Assembly: GCF_000427365.1 (NCBI RefSeq)
Contig: NZ_KE386488.1
Location: forward strand, 186,001 to 250,000
DNA from: Rikenella microfusus DSM 15922
GTDB lineage: Bacteria > Bacteroidota > Bacteroidia > Bacteroidales > Rikenellaceae
Length of the DNA: 64,000 nt
Reading direction: 5' to 3'
In this document: piece by piece, positions 36,168 to 46,194 of the stretch
How positions within the stretch are numbered: position 1 is the first letter of the stretch
How the letters are laid out: every line of letters starts with the position of its first letter
Program-made: the position numbers and the translations under genes
Notes under the pieces: model-generated
Databases searched by the model: none
What the model saw: the letters and a program-made list of their open reading frames with translations, nothing else
What the model was told of the DNA's origin: nothing

Positions 36168-37034
36168 TTATTTCCCGTATATGGTTCCTTTGGCTGCGAG
36201 CAGCGTGTTTTTCATCAGGCTCACGATCGTCATCGGTCCTACTCCGCCCGGTACGGGGGTGATGTAACTGCATTTCGGCGCCACTTCGTCGAATTTCACG
36301 TCGCCTAACAGTTTCCAGCCGTTCCGGGTTTTGTCGCTCGGTACGCGTGTGATCCCGACGTCGATCACCACGGCGCCCGGTTTGACCATATCGGCGGTGA
36401 CAAATTCGGCTTTGCCTAAAGCGGCGACCAGAATATCCGCCGAGGCGCAGATCTCTTTCAGGTTTTCCGTCCGGCTGTGGCACAAGGTAGCGGTGCAGTT
36501 GAACTCTTTGTCCGAGAGCAGGTTTGCCATCGGACGACCGACGATGTTGCTGCGGCCGACCACCACGCAGTGTTTTCCGGCGGTCGGTATCCTGTAGTAC
36601 CGCAACAGTTCGCAGATCCCTTCGGGGGTCGCGGAAACGTATGCGGGCAGCCCGAGGATCATCCGTCCCACATTGACGGGGTGGAAACCGTCCACGTCTT
36701 TTCGGGGATCGATGGCTTCGATTACTTTCTGTTCGGAAATGTGTCTCGGCAGCGGCATCTGCACGATAAAGCCGTCCACCTGCGGGTCGTCGTTGAGTTT
36801 GCCGATTTCGGCGAGCAGGGCGTCTTCGGTGATGGTATCTTCGAAGCGCAGTACGGCGGAGTTGAACCCGATCTCTTTGCAGGCTTTCTCTTTATGCCCT
36901 ACGTAGGTCTCGCTGGCACCGTCGTGCCCAACGAGAATCGCTACCAGGGTGGGTTTACGCTCCATTACGGCGACTTCTTCGGCCATCTTCCGCTTGAGCG
37001 CGGCGGCTACTTCTTTCCCGTCGATCAATTCCAT
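36168..37034 (-). CDS. folD: Methylenetetrahydrofolate dehydrogenase/cyclohydrolase FolD
   Basis: This 288-aa bifunctional enzyme interconverts 5,10-methylene-THF and 10-formyl-THF with NADP. The signature near residues 43-52 ([17 protein letters not shown]) carries the catalytic YxxxK lysine. [32 protein letters not shown] and the nucleotide-binding [16 protein letters not shown] (about 159-174) are complete, and [18 protein letters not shown] ends the protein. Its ATG at 37034 is followed upstream by a short spacer and then repeats. With glyA, 0.8 kb upstream on the same strand, it forms the one-carbon pair, although a repeat block lies between them. Confidence 0.96.
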   Translation of the reverse strand: MELIDGKEVAAALKRKMAEEVAVMERKPTLVAILVGHDGASETYVGHKEKACKEIGFNSAVLRFEDTITEDALLAEIGKLNDDPQVDGFIVQMPLPRHISEQKVIEAIDPRKDVDGFHPVNVGRMILGLPAYVSATPEGICELLRYYRIPTAGKHCVVVGRSNIVGRPMANLLSDKEFNCTATLCHSRTENLKEICASADILVAALGKAEFVTADMVKPGAVVIDVGITRVPSDKTRNGWKLLGDVKFDEVAPKCSYITPVPGGVGPMTIVSLMKNTLLAAKGTIYGK

Positions 37035-37074
37035 AATTTTATCTGTTTATCCGTTCGTTTATTCAGTACGTTAA

Positions 37075-37820
37075 GTTTTGAAGCAACCGTTCTTTCTTTT
37101 CAAAGAAAGAACCAAAGAGCCGACGCAGCAACCGGGCGCCATGGAGCTCGTTCGGATGGCACTCGGCTGTTGCGTCGTTCGGGCTGGCCGCTATGCGGAC
37201 GATTAACCGTACGTTTCTTTGTAATGGGGCGCAGCCTGCGGGGAACGGGAACGAGCTGTGCGAGCGAGCGGGCCTCCGCTGCGGGAGGCTGCGGCCCGCG
37301 CGACCTAAAGGTCGCAAAGCATGTCCCGATTACTTAATCGTACGATTAATTATGGCCGGAGCCAGCGGGGCCGTAACAAGCACCGCGCAGTTGCAGGCCT
37401 ACGCCGGGGGTGGTTCCGGCCTGACAAAGGGAAAATTTTACACAAAATCGTACGGTTTAATTGTACTGTTGTCTTTCGCCGACGGGCGTTTGCTCTTTCT
37501 TCACCCGCTCATGCCGCGGGGGCACTTACTTTTTTGCGCGACCAAAAAAGTAAGCAAAAAAGTCGCCGGGAATGCGATTCCCCGCTCCCGACTCCCGTCG
37601 GAACGGAAAATCGCACATTCCCGGAGCAGTAGTCTCTACTCGTACTTCGATACCAAAGTAAGAAATCGGGGGTACTTGTAAACCGTAGTTTTTTTATTGA
37701 TGCGATTCATCAGAATCGCCGGCTTTCGCGGTGCCTCCGGGCACTCCGACCGGGAGTTTGCTCCGATGGGGTGGGCGCAAAGCCGAAGGAGTGCCAGCTT
37801 AACCGAAACGGACGGTTAAA
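37075..37820. repeat. Mosaic intergenic repeat block 9 (D, B, G, C, F)
   Basis: It runs in order: a CAACCGTTCTTT/AAAGAACC hairpin, a D variant (about 37118-37185), a linker, a reversed B module (about 37222-37322), the linker TCGTACGATTAA, a G module (37353-37423), a linker, a C module (about 37473-37665; stem CTTACTTTTTTG/CAAAAAAGTAAG at 37526-37555), a linker and an F module with GCGATTC-ATCA-GAATCGC (37702-37719). It fills the whole folD-glyA gap, and no gene is supported. Confidence 0.88.
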
Positions 37821-37837
37821 AATCGGGAGCGAAAGGT

Positions 37838-39118
37838 TTACCAGGTGAAAAGCGGGAAACCCTCCATCAGCGCATTGACCTCTCCGCGGACCGCCGCGAT
37901 AACCCCCTCGTCCTCCGGCGCGTTCAGCACCCGGTCGATCAGTTCCACGATTACCGGCATATGCTCCTCCCTGAGTCCCCGCGTCGTGATTGCCGGCGTA
38001 CCCACCCGGATGCCCGAAGTCTGGAACGGCGAACGGCTGTCGAACGGCACCATGTTCTTGTTGGTCGTAATGTCTGCCGCCACCAGCGAGCGTTCCGCCT
38101 GCTTGCCCGTCAGTTCCGGGAACTTGGAACGCAGGTCGATCAGCATCAGGTGATTGTCCGTTCCGCCCGAAATGATCTTGTATCCCTTCGCCACGAATGC
38201 CGCCGCCATCGCCTGCGCATTCCGCTGCACCTGTTTTTGATACGTTTTGTATTCCGGTTTGAGCGCCTCGCCGAACGCTACCGCTTTGGCCGCGATCACA
38301 TGTTCCAGCGGCCCCCCCTGTACGCCCGGGAACACCGCGCTGTTCAGGATGGCCGACATCTTTTTCGTTTCGCCCTTCGGCGTCTTCACCCCCCACCAGT
38401 TTTCGAAATCCTTGCCCACGAGGATGATCCCCCCGCGCGGGCCGCGCAGCGTCTTGTGCGTCGTAGAAGTCACCACATGCGCCCACTTCACCGGATTCTC
38501 CAGCAATCCCGCGGCGATCAGTCCCGCCGTATGCGCCATATCGACCCACAGCACCGCCCCCACCTTGTCCGCAATCTCGCGCATGCGCTTGTAATCCCAT
38601 TCGCGCGAATAGGCCGAAGCCCCGCCGATAATCATTTTCGGCTTGTGCTCCAACGCCAGCGCCTCCATTTTGTCGTAATCGATCGTTCCCGTCTGCTCGT
38701 CCACCCGGTAGGCCACCGGATGGTAGAGTATCCCGGAAAAATTGACCGGCGACCCGTGCGTCAGGTGTCCCCCGTGCGCCAGGTCCAGCCCCATGAAGGT
38801 CTCGCCCGGTTTCATCACCGACAGGAATACCGCCATATTGGCCTGCGCCCCCGAATGGGGCTGCACGTTGGCATATTCGGCCCCGTAAAGCTCGCACACC
38901 CGGTCAATCGCCAGCTGTTCCACCCGGTCGATCACCTGGCACCCCCCGTAATAACGGGCATTCGGGTACCCTTCGGCGTACTTGTTCGTGAGGACGGAGC
39001 CCATGGCCTCCATCACCTCTTCGCTGACGAAGTTTTCGGAAGCGATCAGTTCGATGCCGTGCATCTGGCGGGCGCGTTCCTGCCCGATAAGGTCGAAAAT
39101 GGCTGTGTCGCGGTTCAT
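37838..39118 (-). CDS. glyA: Serine hydroxymethyltransferase GlyA
   Basis: This 426-aa PLP enzyme interconverts serine and glycine with tetrahydrofolate, feeding FolD. Landmarks are [11 protein letters not shown] near the N-terminus, [39 protein letters not shown], and the PLP lysine in [15 protein letters not shown] (about residues 220-235). [24 protein letters not shown] is also intact. The length and every major motif are normal. It is divergent from fabG with a 155-base spacer. A TACCTTTA near 39183 may be its -7 box, but this is weaker than the others. Confidence 0.97.
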   Translation of the reverse strand: MNRDTAIFDLIGQERARQMHGIELIASENFVSEEVMEAMGSVLTNKYAEGYPNARYYGGCQVIDRVEQLAIDRVCELYGAEYANVQPHSGAQANMAVFLSVMKPGETFMGLDLAHGGHLTHGSPVNFSGILYHPVAYRVDEQTGTIDYDKMEALALEHKPKMIIGGASAYSREWDYKRMREIADKVGAVLWVDMAHTAGLIAAGLLENPVKWAHVVTSTTHKTLRGPRGGIILVGKDFENWWGVKTPKGETKKMSAILNSAVFPGVQGGPLEHVIAAKAVAFGEALKPEYKTYQKQVQRNAQAMAAAFVAKGYKIISGGTDNHLMLIDLRSKFPELTGKQAERSLVAADITTNKNMVPFDSRSPFQTSGIRVGTPAITTRGLREEHMPVIVELIDRVLNAPEDEGVIAAVRGEVNALMEGFPLFTW

Positions 39119-39238
39119 TTCCTGTTCGGTGTTTATGATGGTTGGTTACGTAATATCCCGTTCGAAAGAAAGTTGCCGTAAAGGTAGGTAAAATTTCAAA
39201 GCCCGGCCACTCCCTCGTCCCATATCCGGGAAAAATGT

Positions 39239-39246
39239 TACCTTTG
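39239..39246 (+). promoter_or_regulatory. -7 box (TACCTTTG) of fabG
   Basis: TACCTTTG matches TAnnTTTG, 27 bases upstream of the fabG ATG at 39274. Confidence 0.5.
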
Positions 39247-39273
39247 TCTTATATAACCAACATACAGCAAAGC

Positions 39274-40020
39274 ATGAAACTTCTCGAAGGAAAAGTCGCT
39301 GTCATTACGGGCGCGGCCCGCGGTATCGGCAAAGCCATCGCCCTGAAATTCGCTCAGGAAGGGGCCGCCGTCGCCTTTACCGACCTGAACGAAGACGACA
39401 ACTTCCGGAATACGGAAAAAGAGATCGCCGCACTGGGCGTCAAAGCCAAAGGTTACGCCTCGAACGCCGCCGACTTCGCGCAGGCCGGAGCCACCGTCGA
39501 ACAGATCGTCAAGGATTTCGGCCGGGTGGACATTCTGGTGAACAACGCGGGCATCACGCGCGACGGTCTTCTGATGCGCATGACCGAACAGCAGTGGGAC
39601 ATGGTGATCAACGTGAACCTCAAATCGGCTTTCAACCTCACCAAAGCCGTCATTCCGTTCATGATGAAACAGCGTTCCGGTTCGATCGTGAACATGAGTT
39701 CCGTAGTAGGGGTCAGCGGGAATGCCGGCCAGGCCAACTATTCGGCCTCGAAAGCCGGGATGATCGGTCTCACCAAATCGACCGCCAAAGAGCTGGGGTC
39801 GCGCGGCATCCGCTGCAACGCCATCGCGCCGGGATTCATCATCACCGACATGACGGGCGCGCTGCCGGAAGACGTCCGTAAGGACTGGGAATCGAAAATT
39901 CCGCTCAAACGGGGCGGTACCCCGGACGACGTGGCCAACGTCTGCACTTTCCTTGCTTCGGACATGGCCGGGTACGTGACCGGACAGGTCGTGCACTGCT
40001 GCGGCGGGATGAATATGTAA
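39274..40020 (+). CDS. fabG: 3-oxoacyl-[ACP] reductase FabG
   Basis: This 248-aa short-chain dehydrogenase reduces 3-oxoacyl-ACP with NADPH in fatty acid elongation. The cofactor loop TGAARGIG is at residues 12-19, followed by NNAGITRDGLLMRM, the catalytic Ser in VNMSSVVG and YxxxK in NYSASKAGMIGLTKS. GIRCNAIAPGFIITDMT is characteristic of FabG. I start at the ATG at 39274, as the 13-codon longer frame includes the -7 box. It is monocistronic with a strong terminator. No other fatty-acid genes are adjacent, so a FabG-like specialised reductase cannot be wholly excluded. Confidence 0.92.
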   Translation: MKLLEGKVAVITGAARGIGKAIALKFAQEGAAVAFTDLNEDDNFRNTEKEIAALGVKAKGYASNAADFAQAGATVEQIVKDFGRVDILVNNAGITRDGLLMRMTEQQWDMVINVNLKSAFNLTKAVIPFMMKQRSGSIVNMSSVVGVSGNAGQANYSASKAGMIGLTKSTAKELGSRGIRCNAIAPGFIITDMTGALPEDVRKDWESKIPLKRGGTPDDVANVCTFLASDMAGYVTGQVVHCCGGMNM

Positions 40021-40036
40021 TTTCTCCCCCCTATCA

Positions 40037-40083
40037 AACGCAGCAGGCCCTCTTCCGAAATACGGAAGAGGGCCTGCTGCGTT
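40037..40083 (+). terminator. Strong terminator hairpin of fabG
   Basis: A perfect 21-bp stem (AACGCAGCAGGCCCTCTTCCG and its complement) with a 5-base AAATA loop starts 16 bases after the stop. There is no T-run, so it may act as a 3'-end stem or bidirectionally. Confidence 0.75.
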
Positions 40084-40428
40084 CCGCCCCTGCCGCGCTC
40101 TCCGAAATAGGTTCCATAGATCCGCACAATCAGTGACAGAGGTCGGATATCCGGTAGTGCCGCATCGAGCCTGGCAGGAAAACGGGCCTCCCGAGGGGGG
40201 AGGCGTCCGGCCCGCCCACTGACGCGGAGATTTAGTTTTAGCCCTACCTTTTAAAAAAAGATATACAGCCGTCCGCACGACCGATACCGGACATAGGACT
40301 TCGCATGGCGTCACGCGCTCGCAATCCCCCGGACAAACAAGCCCGGAAATTTCCGAAAAACCATTATCTTTATCCGTCGAACCGACCGCAAAAGGCCGGC
40401 AACGAACCCATAAACCAACCCGAACCGC
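40084..40428. repeat. Gap between fabG and the kinase gene with an E-module remnant
   Basis: An E-type segment (GGGCCTCCCGAGGGGGGAGGCGTCC, about 40185-40235) is followed by a degraded linker (TTTTAGCCCTACCTTTTAAAA). At 40364-40371 TTATCTTTATC resembles a -7 box (TATCTTTA), about 58 bases before the kinase ATG. Nothing else is recognisable. Confidence 0.6.
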
Positions 40429-41529
40429 ATGAATCAGACATTACGTGCCATCGCCGGCCGTTTCCAGACCGAAGGCGAAATCGCCGTCGTGCGCCCCTTA
40501 GGCGAAGGTTTCATCAACGACACCTTCATCATCGAAACCGCCTCGGCCCACACGCCGAACTACATCCTCCAGCGGAAAAACCGGCACATCTTCACCAACA
40601 TTCCCGCCATGATGGAAAACATCGTGCGCGTGACCAACCATCTCAAGAACAAAATCATCGCCCGCGGCGGAGATCCCCGGCGCGAAGCCCTGACCGTAAC
40701 CCCCGCCCGCGACGGCAAGCTCTACTACAAAGACGACGAAGGCGAATACTGGGCCGTGTGCGAATTCATCGACGGCACGATCGCCTATCAGAAAGCCGAC
40801 ACGCCCCGGCTCGCCTACCAGGGAGGCAAAGGGATCGGCCGTTTCCAGGCCATGCTGGCCGATTTCAGGGAACCGCTGACCGACATCCTGCCGGGCTTCC
40901 ACAATATCCGGTTCCGTTTCAAACAGTGGGACGAAACGTTGGCCGCAGACCCTGCCGGACGCGCCGCCCAGGTGGCCGAAGAGATCCGCTGGATCGAAGA
41001 CCGGCGTGCAGAGATGCTCGCGTTCTGGCGCTTGGTCGAAGAGGGTACCATTCCCGCCCGCGTGACCCACAACGACACCAAAATCAATAACATCCTGTTC
41101 GACAAACAGGAGAACGTACTCTGCGTGATCGACCTCGACACGGTGCTTTCGGCCACATGTCTGAACGACTACGGCGACGCCATGCGTTCGTACACCAACA
41201 CCGGGCTGGAAGACGACCCGAATCCGGACAACGTATCCATGAGCCTCGACATTTTCAAGGCCTATACCGAAGGGTACCTCTCCGAAACCCACGCGTTCCT
41301 GACCCCCGCCGAAGCCGAACACCTCGCATTCTCGGCCAAATACATCACCTACGAACAGGTGCTGCGTTTCCTGATGGACTATATCGACGGCGACCGCTAC
41401 TACAAAATCAAGTCCCCGGACCACAACCTCGTGCGGACGCGGGCGCAATATAAACTCCTGCAAAGCATGGAGGCGCAATACGCCGACATGCAGCGCATCG
41501 TAAAAGAAGAGCTGGAACGTTATGCTTAA
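40429..41529 (+). CDS. nahK: N-acetylhexosamine 1-kinase-like phosphotransferase (NahK type)
   Basis: This 366-aa protein has the aminoglycoside-phosphotransferase fold. It matches the pattern I know for Bifidobacterium NahK along its length: YILQ-x-N-x-IF near residues 45-55, RVTHNDTKINNIL with catalytic Asp216, the metal-binding IDLDTVL (Asp235/237), and the end block EGDRYYKIKSPDHNLVRTRAQYKLLQSME-like. NahK phosphorylates GlcNAc and GalNAc at C1 for salvage into UDP-sugars. The neighbouring CBM9-like, esterase and GH20 genes fit that role. The next gene starts 8 bases before its stop. A kinase for another sugar or amine remains possible. Confidence 0.8.
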   Translation: MNQTLRAIAGRFQTEGEIAVVRPLGEGFINDTFIIETASAHTPNYILQRKNRHIFTNIPAMMENIVRVTNHLKNKIIARGGDPRREALTVTPARDGKLYYKDDEGEYWAVCEFIDGTIAYQKADTPRLAYQGGKGIGRFQAMLADFREPLTDILPGFHNIRFRFKQWDETLAADPAGRAAQVAEEIRWIEDRRAEMLAFWRLVEEGTIPARVTHNDTKINNILFDKQENVLCVIDLDTVLSATCLNDYGDAMRSYTNTGLEDDPNPDNVSMSLDIFKAYTEGYLSETHAFLTPAEAEHLAFSAKYITYEQVLRFLMDYIDGDRYYKIKSPDHNLVRTRAQYKLLQSMEAQYADMQRIVKEELERYA

Positions 41530-42142
41530 GATCCCGAAAATCGACGCGCCGGCTCTTCCGGCGGAACTGACCGGATCGTCCGGCGCCGTGGCCTGCAACA
41601 ACTGGGCGGCCGACTACCCTTATGCTCCGAAAACGACCTTCACGGCCGCCCACAACGGCACGCACCTGCTGCTTACGTTCCGCGTCGAGGAGGAGTGCAC
41701 CAAAGCCGAAGTAACCGAAGACAACGGCCCCGTGTGGACCGATTCGGCCGTGGAATTTTTTATTTCGTTCGACGACACCGGTTACTACAATTTCGAATTT
41801 TCCTGCATCGGCAAAGCCCTGCTGGGCTTTCGCAAGACCAAACCCGACGTAACGCACGCCGCCCCGGAAGTGATGCGTACCATCCTGCGCCGTTCGTCGC
41901 TGGGCGGGACGAATTTCGCGGAACGCCGGGGCGACAACCGCTGGGAACTGGACGTGGCGATTCCGGCAACGGCCTTTTTCGCACACCGTTTCGCCTCGCT
42001 GGACGGACTGAAGGCACGCGCCAACGTCTATAAGTGCGGCGACGACCTTTCCCGGCCCCACTTCCTGTCGTGGCAGCCGATCGGGACCGAAAAACCCAAC
42101 TTCCATGTGCCGGAATATTTCGGCGACATCGAATTCGAGTAG
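41522..42142 (+). CDS. CBM9-like/DOMON-type carbohydrate-binding protein
   Basis: This 206-aa beta-rich protein has no signal peptide. WTDSAVEFFISFDDTGYYNFEFSC (about residues 70-94) and the late HFLSWQPIGTEKPNFHVPEYFG are the conserved core of the family-9-like carbohydrate-binding domain found as stand-alone proteins in Bacteroidetes. The absence of a signal suggests a cytoplasmic role, odd for a CBM. It overlaps the NahK-like gene by 8 bases, so the two are co-translated and may act on the same sugar. The ligand is unknown. Confidence 0.82.
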   Translation: MLKIPKIDAPALPAELTGSSGAVACNNWAADYPYAPKTTFTAAHNGTHLLLTFRVEEECTKAEVTEDNGPVWTDSAVEFFISFDDTGYYNFEFSCIGKALLGFRKTKPDVTHAAPEVMRTILRRSSLGGTNFAERRGDNRWELDVAIPATAFFAHRFASLDGLKARANVYKCGDDLSRPHFLSWQPIGTEKPNFHVPEYFGDIEFE

Positions 42143-42222
42143 TCGTCGGCTCCGGCCCGCCATGGGGAGATCGCTCTCCGACTTTGGGTAAAGTCATTCG
42201 AATCGAAAAAAAACACAACCCT

Positions 42223-43425
42223 ATGCAAACCCGACACATATTTGCCTTCATGGCCGCCGGCCTGATGTTCGGCGGCGCGGTATCGACCGCTTCGGCTGCC
42301 GAAAAGGCCCTCACCCGGGCCGCCAGCGACGCCCGGTCGAAAACCATTGTCGAAGAACGCCGCGCGAAACTGCGCCAGGCGCTCGCCGACGAATGGAAAA
42401 ACCACGAATTCACCAACGGGGAGTACCGGATGAAATTCTGGGACACCATCTACGGGCCGAAAGAGGCGCCTGCGGACGGCCGCAGCCTCTACATCTCGCT
42501 GCACGGCGGCGGGGGCGCCCCGCCCGAAGTCAACGACCAGCAGTGGGAAAACCAGAAAAGGCTGTACAGCCCCGCTGAAGGGCTTTATTTCGTGCCCCGT
42601 TCCCCGACCGACAGCTGGAACATGTGGCATCAGGAATACATGGACGATTTCCTGCGCAAGGCTATCGCCGCCGCCGTGCTTTTCGAAGGCGTGAACCCGG
42701 ACAAAGTCTATATACTCGGCTATTCCGCCGGGGGCGACGGGTTGTACCAGCTGGCCCCGCGACTGGCCGACCATTGGGCCGCCGCTTCGATGATGGCCGG
42801 TCATCCGGGCGACGCGCGGCCCGAATCGCTGCGGAATCTGCCGTTCGCCATCTACATGGGCGGACAGGATGCGGCTTACGACCGCAATTCGCTGGCACGG
42901 CAGTACAGCACCACGCTCGACAGGCTGGCCATCGCGGAGGGCGAGGGAACATATATCCACGATACGCATATTTACGAAGACTGCGGCCACTGGATGCTGC
43001 GCCGCGACACGATCGCGATTCCATGGATGGCGCAGTTCACGCGGAACGTCTATCCGAAACGGGTGATTTGGGTACAGGACGATGTGCTGCGCGATAACTT
43101 CTACTGGCTCGGCGTACCGGAAATCCACCGTCGCGCAGGCGCCAGGATCGTGGCGGAGATCGACGGCCAGACGGTTCGCATCGAAGAGAGCGACTCGCCG
43201 GTGGTATTGGTGGGCCTGAACGACGGGCTGGTCGATCTGGACAAACCGGTGACGGTGGTGTTCGGCGACAAAACGGTCGCGACGAAACGTTTCCGCCGCA
43301 CGGCTTCGGCGCTGGCGCAACCGCTGAACCGGAGCGCCTACAGCCTCGACGCTCCCTATCCGGTACTGCTGAAGATCGAAAAAGATGCGAATACCAAAGC
43401 GGGAGCCACGGTTTCGCAACTCTGA
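42223..43425 (+). CDS. Secreted alpha/beta-hydrolase (esterase)
   Basis: This 400-aa protein has a signal peptide (MQTRHIFAFMAAGLMFGGAVSTASA, cleavage near 26). The hydrolase fold shows the oxyanion loop LHGGGGAP (93-100), the nucleophile elbow GYSAGG with Ser168, an acidic candidate at GGQDAAYD (213-220) and the His in CGHWM (His256). The resemblance is to PHB-depolymerase/dienelactone-like esterases of Bacteroidetes. About 120 residues follow the core as a beta-rich C-terminal domain. It probably removes acyl groups from glycans in the periplasm, given GH20 just downstream. I start it at the ATG at 42223; the 63 codons upstream overlap the CBM gene. Confidence 0.85.
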   Translation: MQTRHIFAFMAAGLMFGGAVSTASAAEKALTRAASDARSKTIVEERRAKLRQALADEWKNHEFTNGEYRMKFWDTIYGPKEAPADGRSLYISLHGGGGAPPEVNDQQWENQKRLYSPAEGLYFVPRSPTDSWNMWHQEYMDDFLRKAIAAAVLFEGVNPDKVYILGYSAGGDGLYQLAPRLADHWAAASMMAGHPGDARPESLRNLPFAIYMGGQDAAYDRNSLARQYSTTLDRLAIAEGEGTYIHDTHIYEDCGHWMLRRDTIAIPWMAQFTRNVYPKRVIWVQDDVLRDNFYWLGVPEIHRRAGARIVAEIDGQTVRIEESDSPVVLVGLNDGLVDLDKPVTVVFGDKTVATKRFRRTASALAQPLNRSAYSLDAPYPVLLKIEKDANTKAGATVSQL

Positions 43426-43429
43426 CCGC

Positions 43430-43600
43430 TTTAACCGTCCGTTTATCCGTACTTTGGTATTGGAGGGTACTGTTCCTTTTGTGAAAAAGGAACCGGAAAA
43501 CCGACGCAACTGCCGAGTGCCATCCGAATGAGTTCGATGGCGCTCGATTACTACGTCGGCCTTTGGTTCTTTTTTGAAAAGAAAGAACGGTGGACTCTGC
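43430..43600. repeat. Mosaic intergenic repeat block 10 (linker, hairpins, D)
   Basis: A linker-like TTTAACCGTCCGTTTA is followed by the hairpin GTTCCTTTT/AAAAAGGAAC, an inverted D module (about 43498-43556) and the hairpin GGTTCTTTTTTG/AAAGAAAGAAC. It lies between the esterase and GH20 genes, so it may weaken transcription between them. Confidence 0.7.
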
Positions 43601-43665
43601 ATCGATGTACAGCATAAACGAGCGATAAAAAGAGAAAATTAACCCGATAAACATACCGTAAATTT

Positions 43666-46044
43666 ATGAAAAGAGAGATTCGCCTGTCGGGCATCGCATC
43701 GCTGGCCTGCGCCGCCGCGCTGGTGCTGGCCTCGTGCTCGGCACCCGAAAAAAGAAGCTGGAACGAAGGGATAAACGTCATTCCCGTACCGGCCGAAATG
43801 ACCCGGAACGAAGGAGCCTTTACCCTGAACGGAAACACCGCTATCGCATGCAGCGTGCCGGAATTCGCTCCGGCCACCGCATACCTGGCCGCGAAAGTCA
43901 AAGGTTCGACCGGATACGACCTGACCCTCGTACAGGCCGCTCCGACCGACAACTACATCTATTTCGTTCAGGACACCGCCATCTCCGCCCCCGAAGGTTA
44001 TACCCTCATATCGACCCCGAAAGGCGTAACCGTCACGGCCGCTACGCCCGCCGGAGCTTTCTACGGCATGCAGACCCTGCTGCAACTGCTCCCGGCGGAA
44101 ATCGAAAGCCCCGCCAAAATCAAAGGTGTGGAATGGACCGTGCCGGCGGTAACGATCAAAGATCAGCCGCGTTTCAAATACCGCGGCGTACACTTCGACC
44201 CGGCCCGCCATTTCGCCGGCGTGGACTTCATCAAGAAGCAGCTCGACGTGCTGGCGATGTTCAAGATCAACAAGTTCCACTGGCACCTGACCGACGACCA
44301 GCTCTGGACGATCGAAATCAAGAAATATCCCGAACTGACCGAGAAAGGCGCCGTGCGCACCGAAGGCGACGGCTCGAAATACGGCGGCTTTTACACCCAG
44401 GAGCAAATCAGGGAAGTCGTGGCCTACGCGCAGGAACGTTTCATCGACGTGATTCCGGAAATCGAAATGCCGGGCCACGCGCTGGCCGCGTTGGTATCGC
44501 ATCCCGAACTTTCGTGCACCGGCGGCCCGTTCGCTCAGCCCCGCATCATCTGGGGGGTGGAACCCGACGTTTTCTGTCCCGGTAAAGAAGCTACTTTCGC
44601 TTTCCTCGAAGACGTGCTGACCGAAGTGTTCGCCCTGTTCCCCAGCGAATATATCCATGTCGGCGGCGACGAATGCCCGAAAGTGCGCTGGAAAGAGTGT
44701 CCTGACTGCCAGAAACGCATCAAGGCGGAAGGATTGGACGTAAAAGCGCTCAAACCCGGCAAGGACGGTAAACGGCACAGCCCCGAAGAGCTGTTGCAGA
44801 GCTATACCATCACCCGGATGGAAAAATTCGCCAACGCCCACGGTAAGAAAATCATCGGCTGGGACGAAATACTGGAAGGCGGGCTGGCCCCCTCGGCCAC
44901 GGTGATGAGCTGGCGCGGCGAAGCCGGAGGCATCGCGGCCGCCAAACAGCAGCACGACGTGATCATGACCCCGAACAGCGCCGGTTTTTACATCGACTTC
45001 CTGCAAGGCGCGGCCGAGGTGGAACCCGCATCGATCGGAGGTTACTCGACCGTAGGCAAAGTGTACGCCTACAACCCGGTGCCCGATACGATGCCTGCCG
45101 AGATCGGTAAATATATCATCGGGGTACAGACCAACCTGTGGTCGGAATACATCCTCTCGGACGAGCACCGCGAATACATGTACTACCCGCGCGTGCTGGC
45201 GCTGGCCGAAGTGGACTGGTCGCCGAACAGCCGCAAGGATTGGGACGATTTCCAGCGACGCCTGACCAACGCGCAGGTACGGCTGGATTACCACAATATC
45301 AACTACCACATTCCAATGCCGGAAGGCACGCTGGTCGATCTGGTGGCCTTCACGGGCGATTCGGCAGCCGTACCGTTCGCCAATACGCGCGACCTGCCGA
45401 TGGTCTATACGCTGGACGGTTCCGTTCCGACGCCGGAATCCGCCGTCTATACCGATACCCTGATGATCGGAGGCGACAAGCCGGTGACGATCCGTATCGC
45501 GACGCTGCTGCCGCAAGGTAAAATGAGCCGCGTTCGGACGATCCGCGTCGAAAAACAGACGCTGAAACCGGCCACGGAAGTGGCCGGGGCGGATTCGGGC
45601 ATCGTGATGCGCGTCGCTCCGGGACTGTACGTGACGGACGAACAGATGGCGGGCGCCGAGTTCGGACAGGATACCGTGGTACGTTACTTCATGCGCGGCC
45701 GCGTGCCTGATTCCGGGGTCAGCCCGAATTCGCTGGCGGTGTACGAAGGTTTCGTGGAACTGCCTGAGGACGGCGTGTACGGCTTCACGACGGACATGGA
45801 CGAACTGTGGATCGACGGCGAGCTGCTGGTGAAGAACGGCCAGGAGTGCGCGAGCCGCTTCCAGCGCCACAAGACCACCCGAGCGATGGCGGCGGGCAAG
45901 CATCCGTTCAAAATGGTGTTCAACAACATGATCAAACACGGCTGGCCGAACGACTGGAACGAGATCACGTTCTACGTGAAGGCGCCGTCGTCGGACGAAT
46001 ATGTGAAAGTAACTCCGTCGCAACTGACGCACGAGGCGAAATAA
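43666..46044 (+). CDS. GH20 beta-N-acetylhexosaminidase lipoprotein with PA14 domain
   Basis: This 792-aa lipoprotein (signal ending LASC, lipidated Cys24) removes terminal GlcNAc/GalNAc from glycans at the cell surface or periplasm. The GH20b domain covers about residues 35-165. The catalytic barrel starts at FKYRGVHFDPARHF, with FHWHLTDDQ and the catalytic pair Asp335-Glu336 in HVGGDECPK. From about 575 comes a CHB_HEX_C-like module (YTLDGSVPTPES). A PA14 domain of about 130 residues ends the protein (YEGFVELPEDGVYGFTTDMDELWIDG), common in Bacteroides hexosaminidases. A good terminator follows. It fits with the kinase and esterase upstream. Confidence 0.95.
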   Translation: MKREIRLSGIASLACAAALVLASCSAPEKRSWNEGINVIPVPAEMTRNEGAFTLNGNTAIACSVPEFAPATAYLAAKVKGSTGYDLTLVQAAPTDNYIYFVQDTAISAPEGYTLISTPKGVTVTAATPAGAFYGMQTLLQLLPAEIESPAKIKGVEWTVPAVTIKDQPRFKYRGVHFDPARHFAGVDFIKKQLDVLAMFKINKFHWHLTDDQLWTIEIKKYPELTEKGAVRTEGDGSKYGGFYTQEQIREVVAYAQERFIDVIPEIEMPGHALAALVSHPELSCTGGPFAQPRIIWGVEPDVFCPGKEATFAFLEDVLTEVFALFPSEYIHVGGDECPKVRWKECPDCQKRIKAEGLDVKALKPGKDGKRHSPEELLQSYTITRMEKFANAHGKKIIGWDEILEGGLAPSATVMSWRGEAGGIAAAKQQHDVIMTPNSAGFYIDFLQGAAEVEPASIGGYSTVGKVYAYNPVPDTMPAEIGKYIIGVQTNLWSEYILSDEHREYMYYPRVLALAEVDWSPNSRKDWDDFQRRLTNAQVRLDYHNINYHIPMPEGTLVDLVAFTGDSAAVPFANTRDLPMVYTLDGSVPTPESAVYTDTLMIGGDKPVTIRIATLLPQGKMSRVRTIRVEKQTLKPATEVAGADSGIVMRVAPGLYVTDEQMAGAEFGQDTVVRYFMRGRVPDSGVSPNSLAVYEGFVELPEDGVYGFTTDMDELWIDGELLVKNGQECASRFQRHKTTRAMAAGKHPFKMVFNNMIKHGWPNDWNEITFYVKAPSSDEYVKVTPSQLTHEAK

Positions 46045-46066
46045 CAGGCTTCGGAAACGATCCTCG

Positions 46067-46098
46067 GGGCTGCCGTCTTTCGGGACGGCAGCCCTTTT
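46067..46098 (+). terminator. Rho-independent terminator of the GH20 gene
   Basis: The 11-bp stem GGGCTGCCGTC/GACGGCAGCCC with a 6-base loop and a TTTT tail lies 23 bases after the stop codon. Confidence 0.85.
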
Positions 46099-46194
46099 CG
46101 TACCCGGGCTCCGCAACCGCTAGCAAACACGCCGCACCCCGGTACCGCCCGCAGCCGCCGTCCGTCGAAATGCGAACCGCCCCGCAGAATGGCG

